A DNA stretch of 64,000 bases, from positions 744,001 to 808,000 of the forward strand of contig CAOLHI010000388.1 in NCBI GenBank assembly GCA_948474755.1, given 5' to 3'. The DNA comes from Ctenosaura bakeri. Its lineage: Eukaryota; Chordata; Lepidosauria; Squamata; Iguanidae. The translations under genes were made by a program, and so were the position numbers. Positions 10,819 through 21,009 of this stretch are shown here, piece by piece. Below the pieces are notes generated by a model, which worked only from the letters and a program-made list of their open reading frames with translations, did not search any database and had not been told where the DNA came from. Position 1 is the stretch's first letter; each line of letters begins with the position of its first letter.

Positions 10819-10959
10819 CAGCAATGAAGAACATGTGGCCCTCAAGCTGTTGTTGGTGCACTGCAGTTCCCAGCATGCCTCATCATTGGCTGTGCTGGCT
10901 AGGATTAAGGGAAGTTCCAGTCCAACAACATCTTGAGAGCCAGATGTTTCCCACCCCTG
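10819..10959. mobile_element. short hAT-like foldback MITE
   Basis: CAGCAATGAAGAACATGTGG at the left pairs with the complement of GATGTTTCCCACCCCTG at the right, and TGTTGTTGGTGCACTGCAGTT pairs with the GTTCCAGTCCAACAACA block. The CAG..CTG ends and palindromic layout match common short hAT MITEs. The flanking octamers match poorly. Confidence 0.6.
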
Positions 10960-11774
10960 GCCTAAGTGCTTTAGAATCAAATTAATAAAACAGCTCAAAC
11001 TTTTGTTCTAATGAAAGAAAGAAGGGGAAGGTGCCTTTTGCATATGATTTAGATTCAACTTTGTAGATGGATGTGCACAAATGAAATTTAGTTCAGCCAG
11101 AGGTTTTTCAGAGAACAAAATGCATTCTCTGTACCTCCCTCATTTTTGCACTTCAGCTTTGGCAAGCCAGCAATGGCTTTGGGTTCAATCCAAAATGCTC
11201 TTCAATCATAAAACCATATGGTAGTAAAGGGAATCGTTCACTTTAAAAACAGGCTTGTGTGCACCAGCACCCCCAGCAATTTATACAGTACGTTTAAATA
11301 AACACTGTATAAGGCCTGCTATTAAATTTTATCACTAGCCTACCGAGTCCTCATAGCCAACTGGGCTTCTCCAAATGGCAAATAACCAAACATCTGATTG
11401 AAAAACAGGAGGGGAAAATCCATTGGGAAGATTTGTTTCATGAAGGAAGGTGTTCAGTGAATTACAACTATTGTTGTGGATGTTGCTATTATTATTTTTA
11501 TCTTTGACTTATGTTCTACCTTTTCCTCCAAACTTAAAACATATGCCAATAATACACTTAGGCATTTACTGACTTACGGCATGACCCTGTGAAGTTCCAG
11601 CACCATCCTCGCAGTGCCTTTGTTGGGATGGAAGAGTATCCCGAATATTCCTCTCTGCGTCCAGCCAGCTGGCAGTGGATGGTAGTGCTTGGGACATGCT
11701 TCTTCCTTCTGCAGTGCAGCTGGCCTCTTCCTCTGCTGCACTGAGGAAGGAAGCACATTGATAGCACTTTCATA
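10960..11774. other. no recognisable feature
   Basis: AT-leaning sequence without recognisable gene or repeat up to about 11570. From about 11575 the base composition rises toward that of the adjoining MITE, but the MITE end itself is at 11775. Confidence 0.4.
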
Positions 11775-12296
11775 GGCCCTTTTCGCACAGGCTTTCTGTC
11801 GCACGACAGTCCCATGAGCCTTGCGGAAGTGGGAGCGTCGCTCTGCACGACGCACTCCCACTTCCGCCGCTCTCATGGGGCTGCCGCTGCGCGAGTGCAT
11901 ATTTTTTGATTTTCGCCTCAAAGCGAAAATCACCCGTGCTCGCGCAGCGCTCCTGGCACCCACGCGCACTTACCTCCTGTGCGGAGTGTCGGGGAGGCGG
12001 CCGGGTTGTGATTCCTTCCCTCCGCCCCTGCAGAAGGAAGGGGCGGGGCGGGGAGCTAGCACGATTGACGCGACACCTCCTGCTTCGCGCGTGTGCGGGG
12101 GGCAGACGCGACAGCCTCCTGCTTGGCGAGGGGGGGCGGACGTGCAAGCCGCCGCTGCCTCCGGGAGGCTGCCACTTCCCCGCTCGTTCCTTCGCCTGCG
12201 GAAGGAAGGAGGGGGAAACGGCAGCCTCCCGGAGAAGGCTTCTTGCGCGAACTGCCCTCCCCCGCTTGCGCTAGAAGCCTTAATGCGAAAAGGGCC
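11775..12296 (-). mobile_element. GC-rich MITE, family A copy 2
   Basis: The ends GGCCCTTTTCGCACAGG and the complement of TTAATGCGAAAAGGGCC are terminal inverted repeats. ATA flanks both sides (11772-11774, 12297-12299), a perfect 3-bp duplication. The interior hairpin TTTTCGCCTCAAAGCGAAAA lies near 11910-11930. The body is the most CpG-dense sequence in the window and is about 100 bp longer than other copies. The inverted subterminal block sits at the left, so orientation is opposite to copy 1. Long open frames on both strands reflect GC richness and are not credible genes. Confidence 0.78.
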
Positions 12297-12438
12297 ATAG
12301 TTTCTGCACAGTATAGTGTGTGATCATGACAGCTGGTGATGTGACAGGAACGGGACCGCAACAACATGTGGTATCATGCGTCACAGCCCAGCTTCAACAC
12401 ATCCCCATGCTGGGATGGGGCCACAGTGTGGAAATGGC

Positions 12439-12849
12439 AGCCCTTTCCGCAACTCACCTATTTTTGGCTCTGGGGTGCGGTACTCGCGCAAGCAGCCTCC
12501 GGAGAGAGGCTCTCACTTCCCTGATTCTTCAGCTCTGCACGAGCTTCCTGCTCACGTGACAGCCCCGCCTCTTTCTTTCACAGTGCAGCCTGAGACCTTC
12601 CCAGGCTGCACTGGACAGGAAGCATGACTGGCTAGGCTCCTGAGGCTCTGCATGCAAGGTAAGTGCACACGGGGCCCTGGAGCATTGTGCGACTGTGCAA
12701 CATTTTCAGCTTCAAGCCAAAAATGAAAAAATGCATGAGCCAGGCCCCAGAGCATTGCGCAAATGTGAGTGCGTCATGTGGACCGCTCCTCACATGTGCA
12801 CGATGCTCAAGGGGCCCTTTCGCATTGAAAATGGCATGTGAAAAGGGCT
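12439..12849 (+). mobile_element. GC-rich MITE, family A copy 3
   Basis: The left end AGCCCTTTCCGCAACTC and right end CATGTGAAAAGGGCT are inverted repeats. The flanks GGC and AGC are a 2-of-3 match. The body carries the TTCTTTCACAGTGCAGCCTG block and the TTTTCAGCTTCAAGCCAAAAA hairpin. The right end holds an extra inverted TIR (GGGGCCCTTTCGCATTG at about 12812), which can fold with the true terminus. Confidence 0.75.
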
Positions 12850-13346
12850 AGCCTTTCAGAGAGAGATGCAAAAACATAAAGCATACAAAATGTCATTGTT
12901 AAAATGCAATGAAAGTATTCATGAAACTAAAACCTTTGAAATAAATCCATTAAAAAGACAAAAGATAAAAGTCAATAAAACAGCACCCCTATGAAAAGCT
13001 TTTTCAGTCAATTCCTAAAAGCCTGGATGAAGAGAAAAGTTTTCACTTCACTACAGATGGAGTTCCAAAGCCTGGGAACAGCCACTGAAAAGACCCTGGT
13101 CCCATGTTGTCATCAGATGTGCCTGTGAAGATGGTGGGACAGTCTCCCCTGAAGATCTGATGAGTAAACCATCATTCTGGCTAGTTAAGGAAGTATCCTT
13201 AAGCAATAAGTCTTTACTTCTAGAATCTCAAAGTTCTCTTCTACAGCTGTTGGCATCAAAGTACTCACTATGTGATAGTTATAACTGAATCCAGCCTTTG
13301 ATAGTAGAGAGCCAGCATGTGTAACTGTTTAAACATTGTACTAATA
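12850..13346. other. no recognisable feature
   Basis: A-rich sequence with no gene or repeat family recognised. Confidence 0.4.
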
Positions 13347-14235
13347 TGTTACACCCAAAAGTGAGGGACCTTGTGGTCCTCTAGCAGTGCCAGAGTCTGC
13401 TTAGAAAGGTGGGGAATTAAAGCTCAAAGGAGGCCTGAGAGAAGGGGATAACCACAGTACCATTTCACTTGTGTATACCGGTACTAACTGCAAGACACCA
13501 ATTCAGAGCCAAAATAATGTTTTTATTAGGAGAATTCACAAACACATGGAAGCAGTCATGCAGTCTCATGAACCACACAAGGCTAGCAAAGGCAAAGGAG
13601 AGAAAGGCTGGATAGCAAGAGATTTTGGGGTGAAGTGGATGATAATTATCAAAGCAGATCGAAGAGAGATGGCTCAAGCAAAAGTTTGAAGGTAGTACAG
13701 GGCATAAGAATTGGGGAGCCAATGGACAGAGTGACATGCCTACGTGCATCCAAGGTACTACAAGTTATCAGGCTCGGAACCAAGGTTTAAATACTTTGTT
13801 TCTCATCCTGAAGGGGAAGGTGTTAATTGCTCTCTGGCAGGGTAAACAAAAGTGGCCCAGAATGGACTAGTGATCTTAACTTCAGGTGACAAAATGTTGA
13901 AGGAAGTTATGATAGCCTCTTAATGTCTGGACAGGTGGAGGAAGTTTTTGCAGGAAGAAATTACAGGTTGATGACTATCTCTTGCCTCATTGAGGCAGTT
14001 TTGTGCACTAGGTTGAGTTGTTGAGGAGATTATTGCAGGCCCATCAGTGCTGGGGCTTTCCAAATAATCCTTTTGAACTTACAACCTGGCCACACTGAGG
14101 TCATCTGTCTTAGCACACGGCTTCCAGTGAGATTCCTCATCCACAGGCCTTCCAGCCATAAGTGAGTGATTTTTATATTAGGAATGATGTCACCAATTAA
14201 ATGTTATTTCTTGCTAATTAGATTGTACCAAGGAG
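13347..14235 (-). mobile_element. solo LTR, LTR family 1, diverged
   Basis: It starts TGTTACACCCAAAAGTGAGG and follows the same order of blocks as the complete LTR at 16449-17406: GGAGGCCTGAGAGAAGGGGATAACC, a TTTTTATTAGG poly-A signal complement, a CAAAGGCTAGC-like region, GATAATTATCA, and the closing TCACCAATTAAATG segment. The right terminus is obscured by a SINE at 14240. No internal coding region is attached, so it is probably a solo LTR from an endogenous LTR retroelement. Confidence 0.65.
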
Positions 14236-14239
14236 TGGA

Positions 14240-14404
14240 GGTGTACGGCATGGTGACAACAACTTTGGAGATCAGGGTTCGAATCCTGACTCAGTTGTGG
14301 AAACCCACTGGGTGACCTTGAGCAATCTTGCAAAGAAAATCCCTTGATAGGTTCACCTTAGGGTTGCTGTAAGTTGGAAATGACTTGAAGACACACAACA
14401 ACAT
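14240..14404 (+). mobile_element. Sauria-type SINE (tRNA head, Bov-B tail)
   Basis: The tRNA-derived head is worn (GTACGGCATGGTGACAACAA), followed by CAGGGTTCGAATCCTGACTC (B box) and GAAACCCACTGGGTGACCTT. The tail GGGTTGCTGTAAGTTGGAAA with TGACTTGAAGACACACAACA resembles the Bov-B LINE 3' end. It immediately abuts the MITE at 14408. Confidence 0.8.
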
Positions 14405-14407
14405 TTA

Positions 14408-14821
14408 GGCCCTTTTCACATGGCATTTGCCATGCAAGAGGGCCCCTGGACCATCTCGCAACTGCGAGGAGTGGTCCATATGATGTACTCACAATTGCAT
14501 GGTGCTCCAGGGCCTGGCAGGTGCTGATCATGCACTATTTCATTTTTGGCTTTGAGCCGAAAATGGTGCGTGATCACGCATTGCTCCAGGGCCGTGAGCA
14601 CACTTGCTGCGTCTGCAGAGCTCCGGAGCAATGCACAATTGCACTTCCTGCCCCAACACAGCCTGGGGAAATCTCAGGCTGCATTATAGAAGGAAGAGAA
14701 GGGGCTCTAGCACTACCTGCTCACGAGCTGAAGCAACAGGGATACAAGAGCCTCTCGCAAGAGGCTGCTCGCGCGATCCCTGCACCCCAGCTTCGCGAAA
14801 CGGTGAGTTGCAGAAAGGGTC
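14408..14821 (-). mobile_element. GC-rich MITE, family A copy 4
   Basis: The left end GGCCCTTTTCACATGGC and right end TTGCAGAAAGGGTC are inverted repeats, flanked by TTA on both sides (14405-14407, 14822-14824). The TTTTTGGCTTTGAGCCGAAAA hairpin is at about 14543-14563. The extra inverted TIR (CCATGCAAGAGGGCCC) is at the left end, so the copy lies opposite to copies 1 and 3. Confidence 0.78.
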
Positions 14822-14857
14822 TTAGTAAAGCTGAACTAAGTGAGTTGAGTAGAAATC

Positions 14858-15010
14858 ATACAATTATAGATAGAAAGATTCCCTGTTTCAAACCCCTGTT
14901 ATGCAAGGATACATAGCTAAAACACTCCTGAGAGATGGCTATCCAACATCTATTTAAGACCTTCAGGGGGAAAAAAAGGAGAGTCCACCACCTCCTTCCT
15001 CAGCAACCAG
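14858..15010 (-). mobile_element. CR1 LINE 3' end, antisense, old
   Basis: CAAACCCCTGTTATGCAAGG, AACACTCCTGAGAGATGGCT and GAGAGTCCACCACCTCC follow the antisense CR1 3' region. Similarity fades by about 15010. The terminal octamers are degraded (ATACAATTATAG). Confidence 0.7.
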
Positions 15011-15638
15011 GAATGGAAAATGGTTGTGAGATTCTTGTTGACAGTATTCATTCCACGATTTCTGAGATTCACTGCAAAAGAAAAACTGTCTTCCCCCAGT
15101 AATCTGTACATTTATAAGAGATCATTACGTTTCATTTTTGTTAAACATTGTTAAAAGCTGAATGATGAAAAATTAAAACACACATACCTTAGTCATTGGG
15201 AGAAATGTGTATGAAAAATGCTTCTGTTAGGACAACTGCAGAAATAAATATGTACCTTATGGAAAATGCATAAGATTTCCAGCTGGGGGGATTCTCCCAA
15301 AAGGATGTGAACAAGGGATAAGTTAAGAATACAGTTGGGAGTTAGAGGAATGAAATGAATTCAAAACTGGGAAGGTTTTTTTTCTTTCTTTTTTTCTCTT
15401 TTGATACTATTGCTTTTGTAATATCAAAAAGACTAATTTTTTTCACCTGCACATAGCAGTGAAATATTTCACAGCAGACAATTTTTATTTTGATGGGGAC
15501 CTGAAGTCTATTGCTTAAAGTAGACCCACTGGACTAATTGGATGAGTAAGGAAATCTCAATCGGTCAGTTGGCACATTCTTCCAGGGACTATCCTTTGGA
15601 TTCAGGCAAAGATGTCCCTACTACAAAAGGATGAAAAA

Positions 15639-15677
<39 letters not shown>

Positions 15678-16448
15678 ATATAAATAAATAAATAAATCTG
15701 TAAATATTCTTTCCTTCACTACATGTAAGTTTTACATCACTCCATGCAAGCTATACTTCGTTGACAGTCCTGTCATGCATCTGGACTCCCTAGCCGTGCA
15801 ACCTTCCCAGAAGGAATGAAGCAGAAAAAAAAAAAAAAAGCTTCAATTGTAGATGGCCTGCTGGATGTTAGATTAGGCATCTACTCTGCTGTGAAGCTAA
15901 ACGATACAACGTAGGGGTGGAATGACTCTTTTCAGTCAAGGTCTGAGGTTGCTGTAATCCCTTTTGATTCTTCTGAAAGTGTGACCAGCCATGTGTTTGG
16001 CGTTACAAGTCAATGCAAATCCGTCTGCGTGAAGAGTGCAGAGGTTTTGCACCATTCTTTTCTGGCATCTGGTTTTTGTTCTTTTAAAAAAATTAATTGC
16101 AGAAGGAAACGGCAAGTGAGTTTAAAGATTTAAAGACGATGTGTCATCACAGCCAGGCTTCAGCTCATATACTTTTAAGTTACTAAATGCCTGATTCTCC
16201 AGCAAAATTCTGTTGTTTGCTTCAGCTGCGCAAGAATTTCATTACTGTTTTGAAAAGGATTTGCCAAAATACAGATAAGTTCTCCTTTCCTTCTTTTTCA
16301 TTCAAGTTCTTATTATGTTTTGAAAGAGATTGATGTAGGAGAAACCACAAATGACAGGTTCATTCAATGGGGGGCCGGAGTTTTGATTGCTAAGTTCTTG
16401 AAGATTTGACTTAGCATCCCTGTTTATATTACTGTATCTGTAGTACTG
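15011..16448. other. unassigned, with (AAAT)n and poly-A
   Basis: An (AAAT)n microsatellite at 15632-15697 and an A tract at 15821-15839 are the only clear structures. Pyrimidine-rich sequence occurs at 15378-15402. No gene is recognised. Confidence 0.45.
15632..15697. repeat. (AAAT)n microsatellite
   Basis: About 16 tandem tetranucleotides with one interruption (ATAAATAT near 15680). It may be the tail of a lost retroposon, but no body is recognisable on either side. Confidence 0.9.
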
Positions 16449-17406
16449 TGTTACCCCAAAATGTGAGTGACTCAAGGATCCACCAGTACCTCCACATAAC
16501 GTTGGGGAATGATTTAGCTCAGTTAGGAGGCCTGCAAGAGGGGAGTAACCTAACAAGATACTCCACCAATGTTTGCAGAGTTTCTCCAGGAAAGAACCAG
16601 CCAGCGATTTAGAAAGTAAACTAAAATGAGTTTTATTGGGGAATTCAATCATGCACACACAAGATCCAAGCACTCATAAAGGCTAGCTGACGGAAAAGGG
16701 AGGAAAGTTGTTGATAGCAAAGTTTTAGGGAATGAGCAATAATTACCAATTTGAACAAAAGTGAAGAAAGCAGCAATGTGGCTTAGACTTGCACCTAAGA
16801 AGAGTACTCATTTAGAAATCAGAGTGAAAGCATGGCATTCAGCAAGTGAGATACTGTGAGGTACTGGTCAAAATGGAGGGTTTTTATACTCAAAATCTGC
16901 CTGGAGGGCAAGAGCGTGAATGACTCTTTGGCTGGGCAAACAATGGAGTTCACAATGAATACAATGAGGTCCAGAAAGGGTTGATGGGCTTAGCGTTAGG
17001 TGGCAAAGAGTTAATGTCTCTTGTGATAGCTCTGTAATAGTAGATAGGTGTGAGGACAAAGAGGGAGATGTCCAGGTGATAGGAAGAGGGGCTGAAACAA
17101 TCAGTGGTTTGGTGGCAACTTCCTGTTACTATTGTCTGACAGCAGAGATGTTACAGTTTACTTTAAGCCTGTTATCTCTAGAGCTACCTGGTGAGTGTTC
17201 TGACAATTACCTGGCTGTGCCTAGAGGGGATCTCTGACTTACTTTGCAGCATATGTGTTCAGCCAGTGTTTTTCCTCTGCCCAGCCTGGCCTTACGGTTA
17301 CATTAGGGCCTATTTTATATCAATGCTAATTAATATATTATGCCAATTAAATCATATTTCACCAATTAAACCATATCAAATCTGGGGTGTGTGCAGGCTG
17401 GTAACA
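16449..17406 (-). mobile_element. complete solo LTR, LTR family 1
   Basis: The unit starts TGTTACCCCAAAATG and ends GCTGGTAACA, giving TGTTACC..GGTAACA inverted ends, and is flanked by ACTG on both sides (16445-16448, 17407-17410). On the minus strand a TATA-like TATAAAA lies near 16880 and the poly-A signal AATAAAA near 16630, in the order expected for U3-R-U5. Length is 958 bp. It matches 13347-14235 and, reversed, 51030-51711. A 4-bp duplication with TG..CA ends fits an endogenous retrovirus or Gypsy-type element; no coding remnant decides which. Confidence 0.82.
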
Positions 17407-17482
17407 ACTGAACCATATTTATATAGTAGGCCATCTATTTTTTTCTATGAGGCTCCTCCCTCCCTCCCTCCTTTTTGTCTGT

Positions 17483-17484
17483 AC

Positions 17485-17520
<36 letters not shown>
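17483..17520. repeat. (TG)n microsatellite
   Basis: An interrupted GT dinucleotide run just downstream of a (TCCC)n stretch. An open frame through it only reflects the repeat. Confidence 0.9.
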
Positions 17521-17877
17521 ATTCCCAGACTACAAAGGCTCCCAAGGCTCCCATTGTGATGCAGCAGCTAAACAAGTCAATGCAATTCTAGGCTGCATCA
17601 ATAAGAGTATAAAGTCTAAGTCAAAGGAAGTAATATTACCTCTCTACTCTGCTTTGTTCAGCCCTCCCCTGGAATACTGTGTCTAGTTCTGGGCACCACA
17701 ATTCCAGAAGGATATTGACAAGCTGGAACATATACAGAGGAAGACAACCACAATGGCAAGAAAATCATGCTCTATATGGAGCAGCTTAGGGAGCTGGGTA
17801 TGTTCAGCCTGGAGAAGAGAAATTTAAGATATGACATAATAGCCATGTCTAAATATTTGAAAGGATGTCATATAGAA

Positions 17878-18048
17878 GAGAGCCAGCATTGTGTAGTGAT
17901 TTGAGCATTGGACTATAACCCTGGAGACCAGAGTTCAGTTCCCCACTTAGCCATGGAAACTCACTGTGTGACCTTAAGGACATCACATACTCTCAGACCC
18001 ATTTTAGGGTCACTATAAGAAACAACTTGAAGGCACAGAGCAACAACA
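17878..18048 (+). mobile_element. Sauria-type SINE inserted in CR1
   Basis: Head GAGCCAGCATTGTGTAGTG with B-box-like GAGTTCAGTTCCCC, body GGAAACTCACTGTGTGACCT, tail GGTCACTATAAGAAACAACT with CTTGAAGGCACAGAGCAACA. The CR1 sequence is duplicated around it (ATGTCATATAGAA at 17865 and ATGTCACATGGAA at 18049), a target duplication of about 13 bp as expected for LINE-driven insertion. Confidence 0.88.
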
Positions 18049-18335
18049 ATGTCACATGGAAAATATAGCAAACTTGTTTTCTGGTGCAGAAACTAGGATG
18101 CAAAGCAATGGATTCAAACTATAGGAAGAGAGATTCCACACAAACATTAAGAAGAACTTCCTGATGGTAAAAGCAGTTTGACAACAGAATATGCTACCTT
18201 AGACTGTGATGGAATCTCCATCTTTGGAGGTTGTTAAACAGAGGCTAGACGGCCATCTGTTGGGAGTAAATTGATTGTGTGTTCTTGCATGGCAGTGGGT
18301 TGGATTGGATAACCCTTGTTGTCTCTTCCAACTCT

Positions 18336-18447
18336 GGCCATTTCTGCACTAGAGAGGCTGGCCCCTCTCAAAACTGCAAACCCCAGGATTCCATAGGATG
18401 TTGAAAGTGGAATCATAGCGCTATAACAGTCTAGTGCAAAAATGGCC
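18336..18447. mobile_element. palindromic MITE, family D, deleted form
   Basis: The ends GGCCATTTCTGCACTAG and CTAGTGCAAAAATGGCC are near-perfect inverted repeats, flanked by TCT on both sides (18333-18335, 18448-18450). Most of the left arm is missing; the right arm (CCAGGATTCCATAGGATGTT through AGCGCTATAACAG) is intact. It interrupts the very end of a CR1 copy. Confidence 0.8.
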
Positions 18448-18460
18448 TCTATGTTTCTAT

Positions 18461-19354
18461 TGTTCTGCTCCTGAGCTTGCATAGCATTTCTGCAAGGGAT
18501 TCCAGGTTTTCTGCACATCCAGCAAACGTCGTCCTGTTTGACAAGTGATTTTGGAAAATTAAGTACTTGACTGTGATAATCAAAGCTTGTTTTGTCCTTT
18601 TGAAATTGTGGTGTTTAATTGTATTCCCCTTTCCAATAAAGGTATGTTTTACACATAGTCTGAAGGGCTGCATTCTCTCTCCTTTTCTCAAAGTGCTAAT
18701 TCATATGCAAGCTAATTTGTCCTGGCTATTATCGCAATTTATTTCAGTCCCTACAAAGCAGCCAATAACTTTAATAAAGAAGGGTCCAGCAACCCAGTCT
18801 TACCCAGTTAATAAACTGCATTGAAATCCTTAGAATGAATGAGCTCTCACAGACAACAGATAGAGAGAATTACCATCCTGTAGTGTTATCACTGCTGTAC
18901 AGGTACAATTAAAATGTGTGTTATGCATGAAGCTGCTAAGCCATTACTAGCACTGACAAACACAATTAAAAAGGTGCTATTGTGCCGAGCCCAGCTGAAA
19001 AATCAGTCTGTTTGTATGCACCTTTCAATGGATTGCTTACTTCAAAATGCAAAATATTGAACCAGTGGGTGATTAGGAGTCTGAGGAGACAGCTAAGCAA
19101 ACAAAGAGTTGCAGGCTACTGGAAGACAGTATGAATAGTAGGCAAGCTAAGGGTAGACCCCCCAAAGCAAGATGGATTCCTTTCTTTCAGCCGTTTGGTT
19201 CATTAAAATATTGATTTTCTTGGGTACACAGATTGGAAGCTCCACTCAATTGTCTATTGTGTTTGTCTATGCATGTGAGTTTACATCTCAATTTAATAGG
19301 TTATCTTCTCTTACATGAGGCACAGGCCCACCATTTATCTTTAAAGTTTTGTAG
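18461..19354. other. non-repetitive stretch, candidate conserved noncoding DNA
   Basis: From about 18700 to 19100 the sequence is free of recognised repeats, AT-rich, with homeodomain-type TAAT cores and smooth complexity (for example ACAATTAAAAAGGTGCTATT). No open frame looks coding. It may be conserved regulatory DNA, but this is only a compositional impression. Confidence 0.3.
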
Positions 19355-19392
19355 AATCATAGAGGTGGAATGTACATCCAAGGGTTGTCCAA

Positions 19393-20550
19393 TGTTACCC
19401 TGTTTACTGGGGGTCCCGGGAGGGGCACCTATATGCGCTCTCAATTAACTAAGTTTGGGGAAATTAGCTAGAGCACAAGTTAGCAATGTGAGAGGCAGGG
19501 CAACGCAGTAGAATCTTGTACCCAATGTCTATGGGGTCAGGCCAAGCCAAGGATCACACCAAAGTTTAAGAGTAATTGAGATTTTTATTAAATACAGACA
19601 AACAGTGTATGCAACACACACAATCACACGAGTAACTAGGGAAAATAAAGGTTGGAACAGTATAGAGATATTTTTCAGAGGGATTGTTGAATTGGGTGAT
19701 ACAAAACCTGTCCTGAAGCCTGGAAGAATAGAAAGCGATGCTGGGGTTCAATGTGGCTCAGCACGTGGAGCTGAGGGGAAGCTCGCCAAGCAAAGCGGCA
19801 GCAAGGAGGTTTGGAACTCAGGAGCGATCTGAGGAAGGTCTCGGAATCAGGGTTTTTTGTAGGGAGAAATGTAACTTTTTTTATTTTTTTATTATTTATT
19901 TATTTGTATCCCGCCTCTCCATATGGATTGAGGCTGCGAACAACTTACAAATAGCATGTATTTCGAAACATTTCTATACATGCCCCCAGCAAGCTGGGTA
20001 CTCATTTTACCGACCTGCGGAAGGATGGAAGGCTGAGTCAACCTTGGAGCTGGGCAGGATCGAGCTCACAACCTTGTGGCTTGCAGTACTGGCATTTAAC
20101 CACTGCGCCACCAGGGCTCCTGCAGGCTATTCCATACTTGGGGAAAACAATGAGTTTCGGGCGCGAGACAAAGCTTTGGAAAGGTCAAAATTTAGCACGA
20201 TTGAGTTAAGTCCGAATTGACAAAGAGGTAGACAGTATGCAAACGCGGAGTGCTTGGCATTTGAGTATTCAGCTTGCCAAGTTGCCTGCTCGGGGCAGGG
20301 AGTTCCTTTGTAAACAGCATGCATACAAAATAAGGGTGTTTGCAGAGGGGTCTCCTAAAGCAGTGATCTGGCTATTTCTGGCCTGCCTGTATTGGCTTGG
20401 GATATTGCAGCATTTGATGGCCGAGCCTAGTTCTGTGCTTGTCCAGGGGCCTCACAAACACGTGTAGAGCGGTGGTGGAGGAAAGTCAAATTATTCATAT
20501 CAAAATGCTATCTTTATGCTATCTCCAAGGAGGCCTAACCTGCAGTAACA
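19393..20550 (-). mobile_element. complete solo LTR, LTR family 2, with nested SINE
   Basis: It starts TGTTACCCTG and ends CTGCAGTAACA, so on the minus strand it reads TGTTAC..GTAACA. CCAA flanks it on both sides (19389-19392, 20551-20554). A minus-strand AATAAA poly-A signal lies near 19585. About 245 bp of its 1158 bp is a later SINE (19876-20120). The partial copy at 7421-7870 supports the family. No gag, pol or env remnant is present. Confidence 0.8.
19876..20120 (-). mobile_element. tRNA-derived SINE with L2-like tail, in LTR
   Basis: On the minus strand it begins AGCCCTGGTGGCGCAGTGGT (A box) and GTGAGCTCGATCCTGCCC (B box), continues GTTGACTCAGCCTTCCATCC and GTAAAATGAGTACCCAGCTT, then a tail ending GGAGAGGCGGGATACAAATA with a TA-rich stretch. 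The tail resembles the LINE 3' ends at 40100-40385 and 57300-57505, typical of SINE-LINE tail sharing. Head shared with the SINE at 30861. Confidence 0.8.
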
Positions 20551-20660
20551 CCAAACTCCTGAGAGGTGGCCATCCAACTTTTGTTTAAAAACCTCAAATA
20601 AAAGAGAGACTACCATTTTCTAAAATCCAGCAGTTTTACCATTGGGAAGTCCTTCTCAAT

Positions 20661-20998
20661 GTTTAGTCAGAATCTCCTATCTTGTTCATTGAATCCATTG
20701 ATTAAATCATATTCTCTGGAATTGCAGAAACAAGTTTGCTTCATTTTCCAGATGGCAGCTGTTCACATGTTTGAAGCAACGCAATGGCTCACTGTTTTTT
20801 TTCCCCTACCATATCTGCAATGTGGTGAATTATATCTGCTTTTGACCAAAAAAAAAAAAAAAAAATTCCCTTTGTGAGAAAAAAAAAAATTAAACTGAAA
20901 ATGCTCTTGCTTGCCTTCCTTCTCAGTTGTCTCTGTTGCCTTTAGTGATGTCATGACACAAGCAAGTTTCACTATTTCATTTACAGTGTTTTTAGTGT
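20661..20998. other. unassigned, A/T homopolymers
   Basis: Contains CR1-like antisense fragments up to about 20740 (TTGAATCCATTGATTAAATC) and A tracts at 20849-20865 and 20879-20889. Nothing else recognised. Confidence 0.4.
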
Positions 20999-21009
20999 TG
21001 TCAACAGGC

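Larger units (their letters stand above)
17550..18460 (+). mobile_element. CR1 LINE, split by a SINE and a MITE
   Basis: ORF2 C-terminal sequence starts near 17550 (TGTGATGCAGCAGCTAAACA, equivalent to the CDAAAKKAN region) and runs to 17877, resumes at 18049 (GTCACATGGAAAATATAGC) and runs through the 3' UTR to 18335. There a 112-bp palindrome interrupts it before the final TCTATG terminus at 18448. The reading frame is broken by many substitutions. Removing both insertions restores the expected CR1 order. Confidence 0.88.
19355..20660 (-). mobile_element. CR1 LINE 3' end, split by an LTR
   Basis: TAGAATCATAGAGGTGGAAT at 19352-19371 opens an antisense CR1 3' end that stops at GGGTTGTCCAA (19392) and resumes at 20551 with CCAAACTCCTGAGAGGTGGC, continuing to about 20660. 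The split is caused by the LTR below. The CR1 is old and non-coding. Confidence 0.82.

Noticed and set aside
11821..12300. Open frames of 120-160 codons within the MITE at 11775
   Set aside because: Several frames are open at once on both strands, the sequence lies in a transposon with clear ends, and no motif is recognised.
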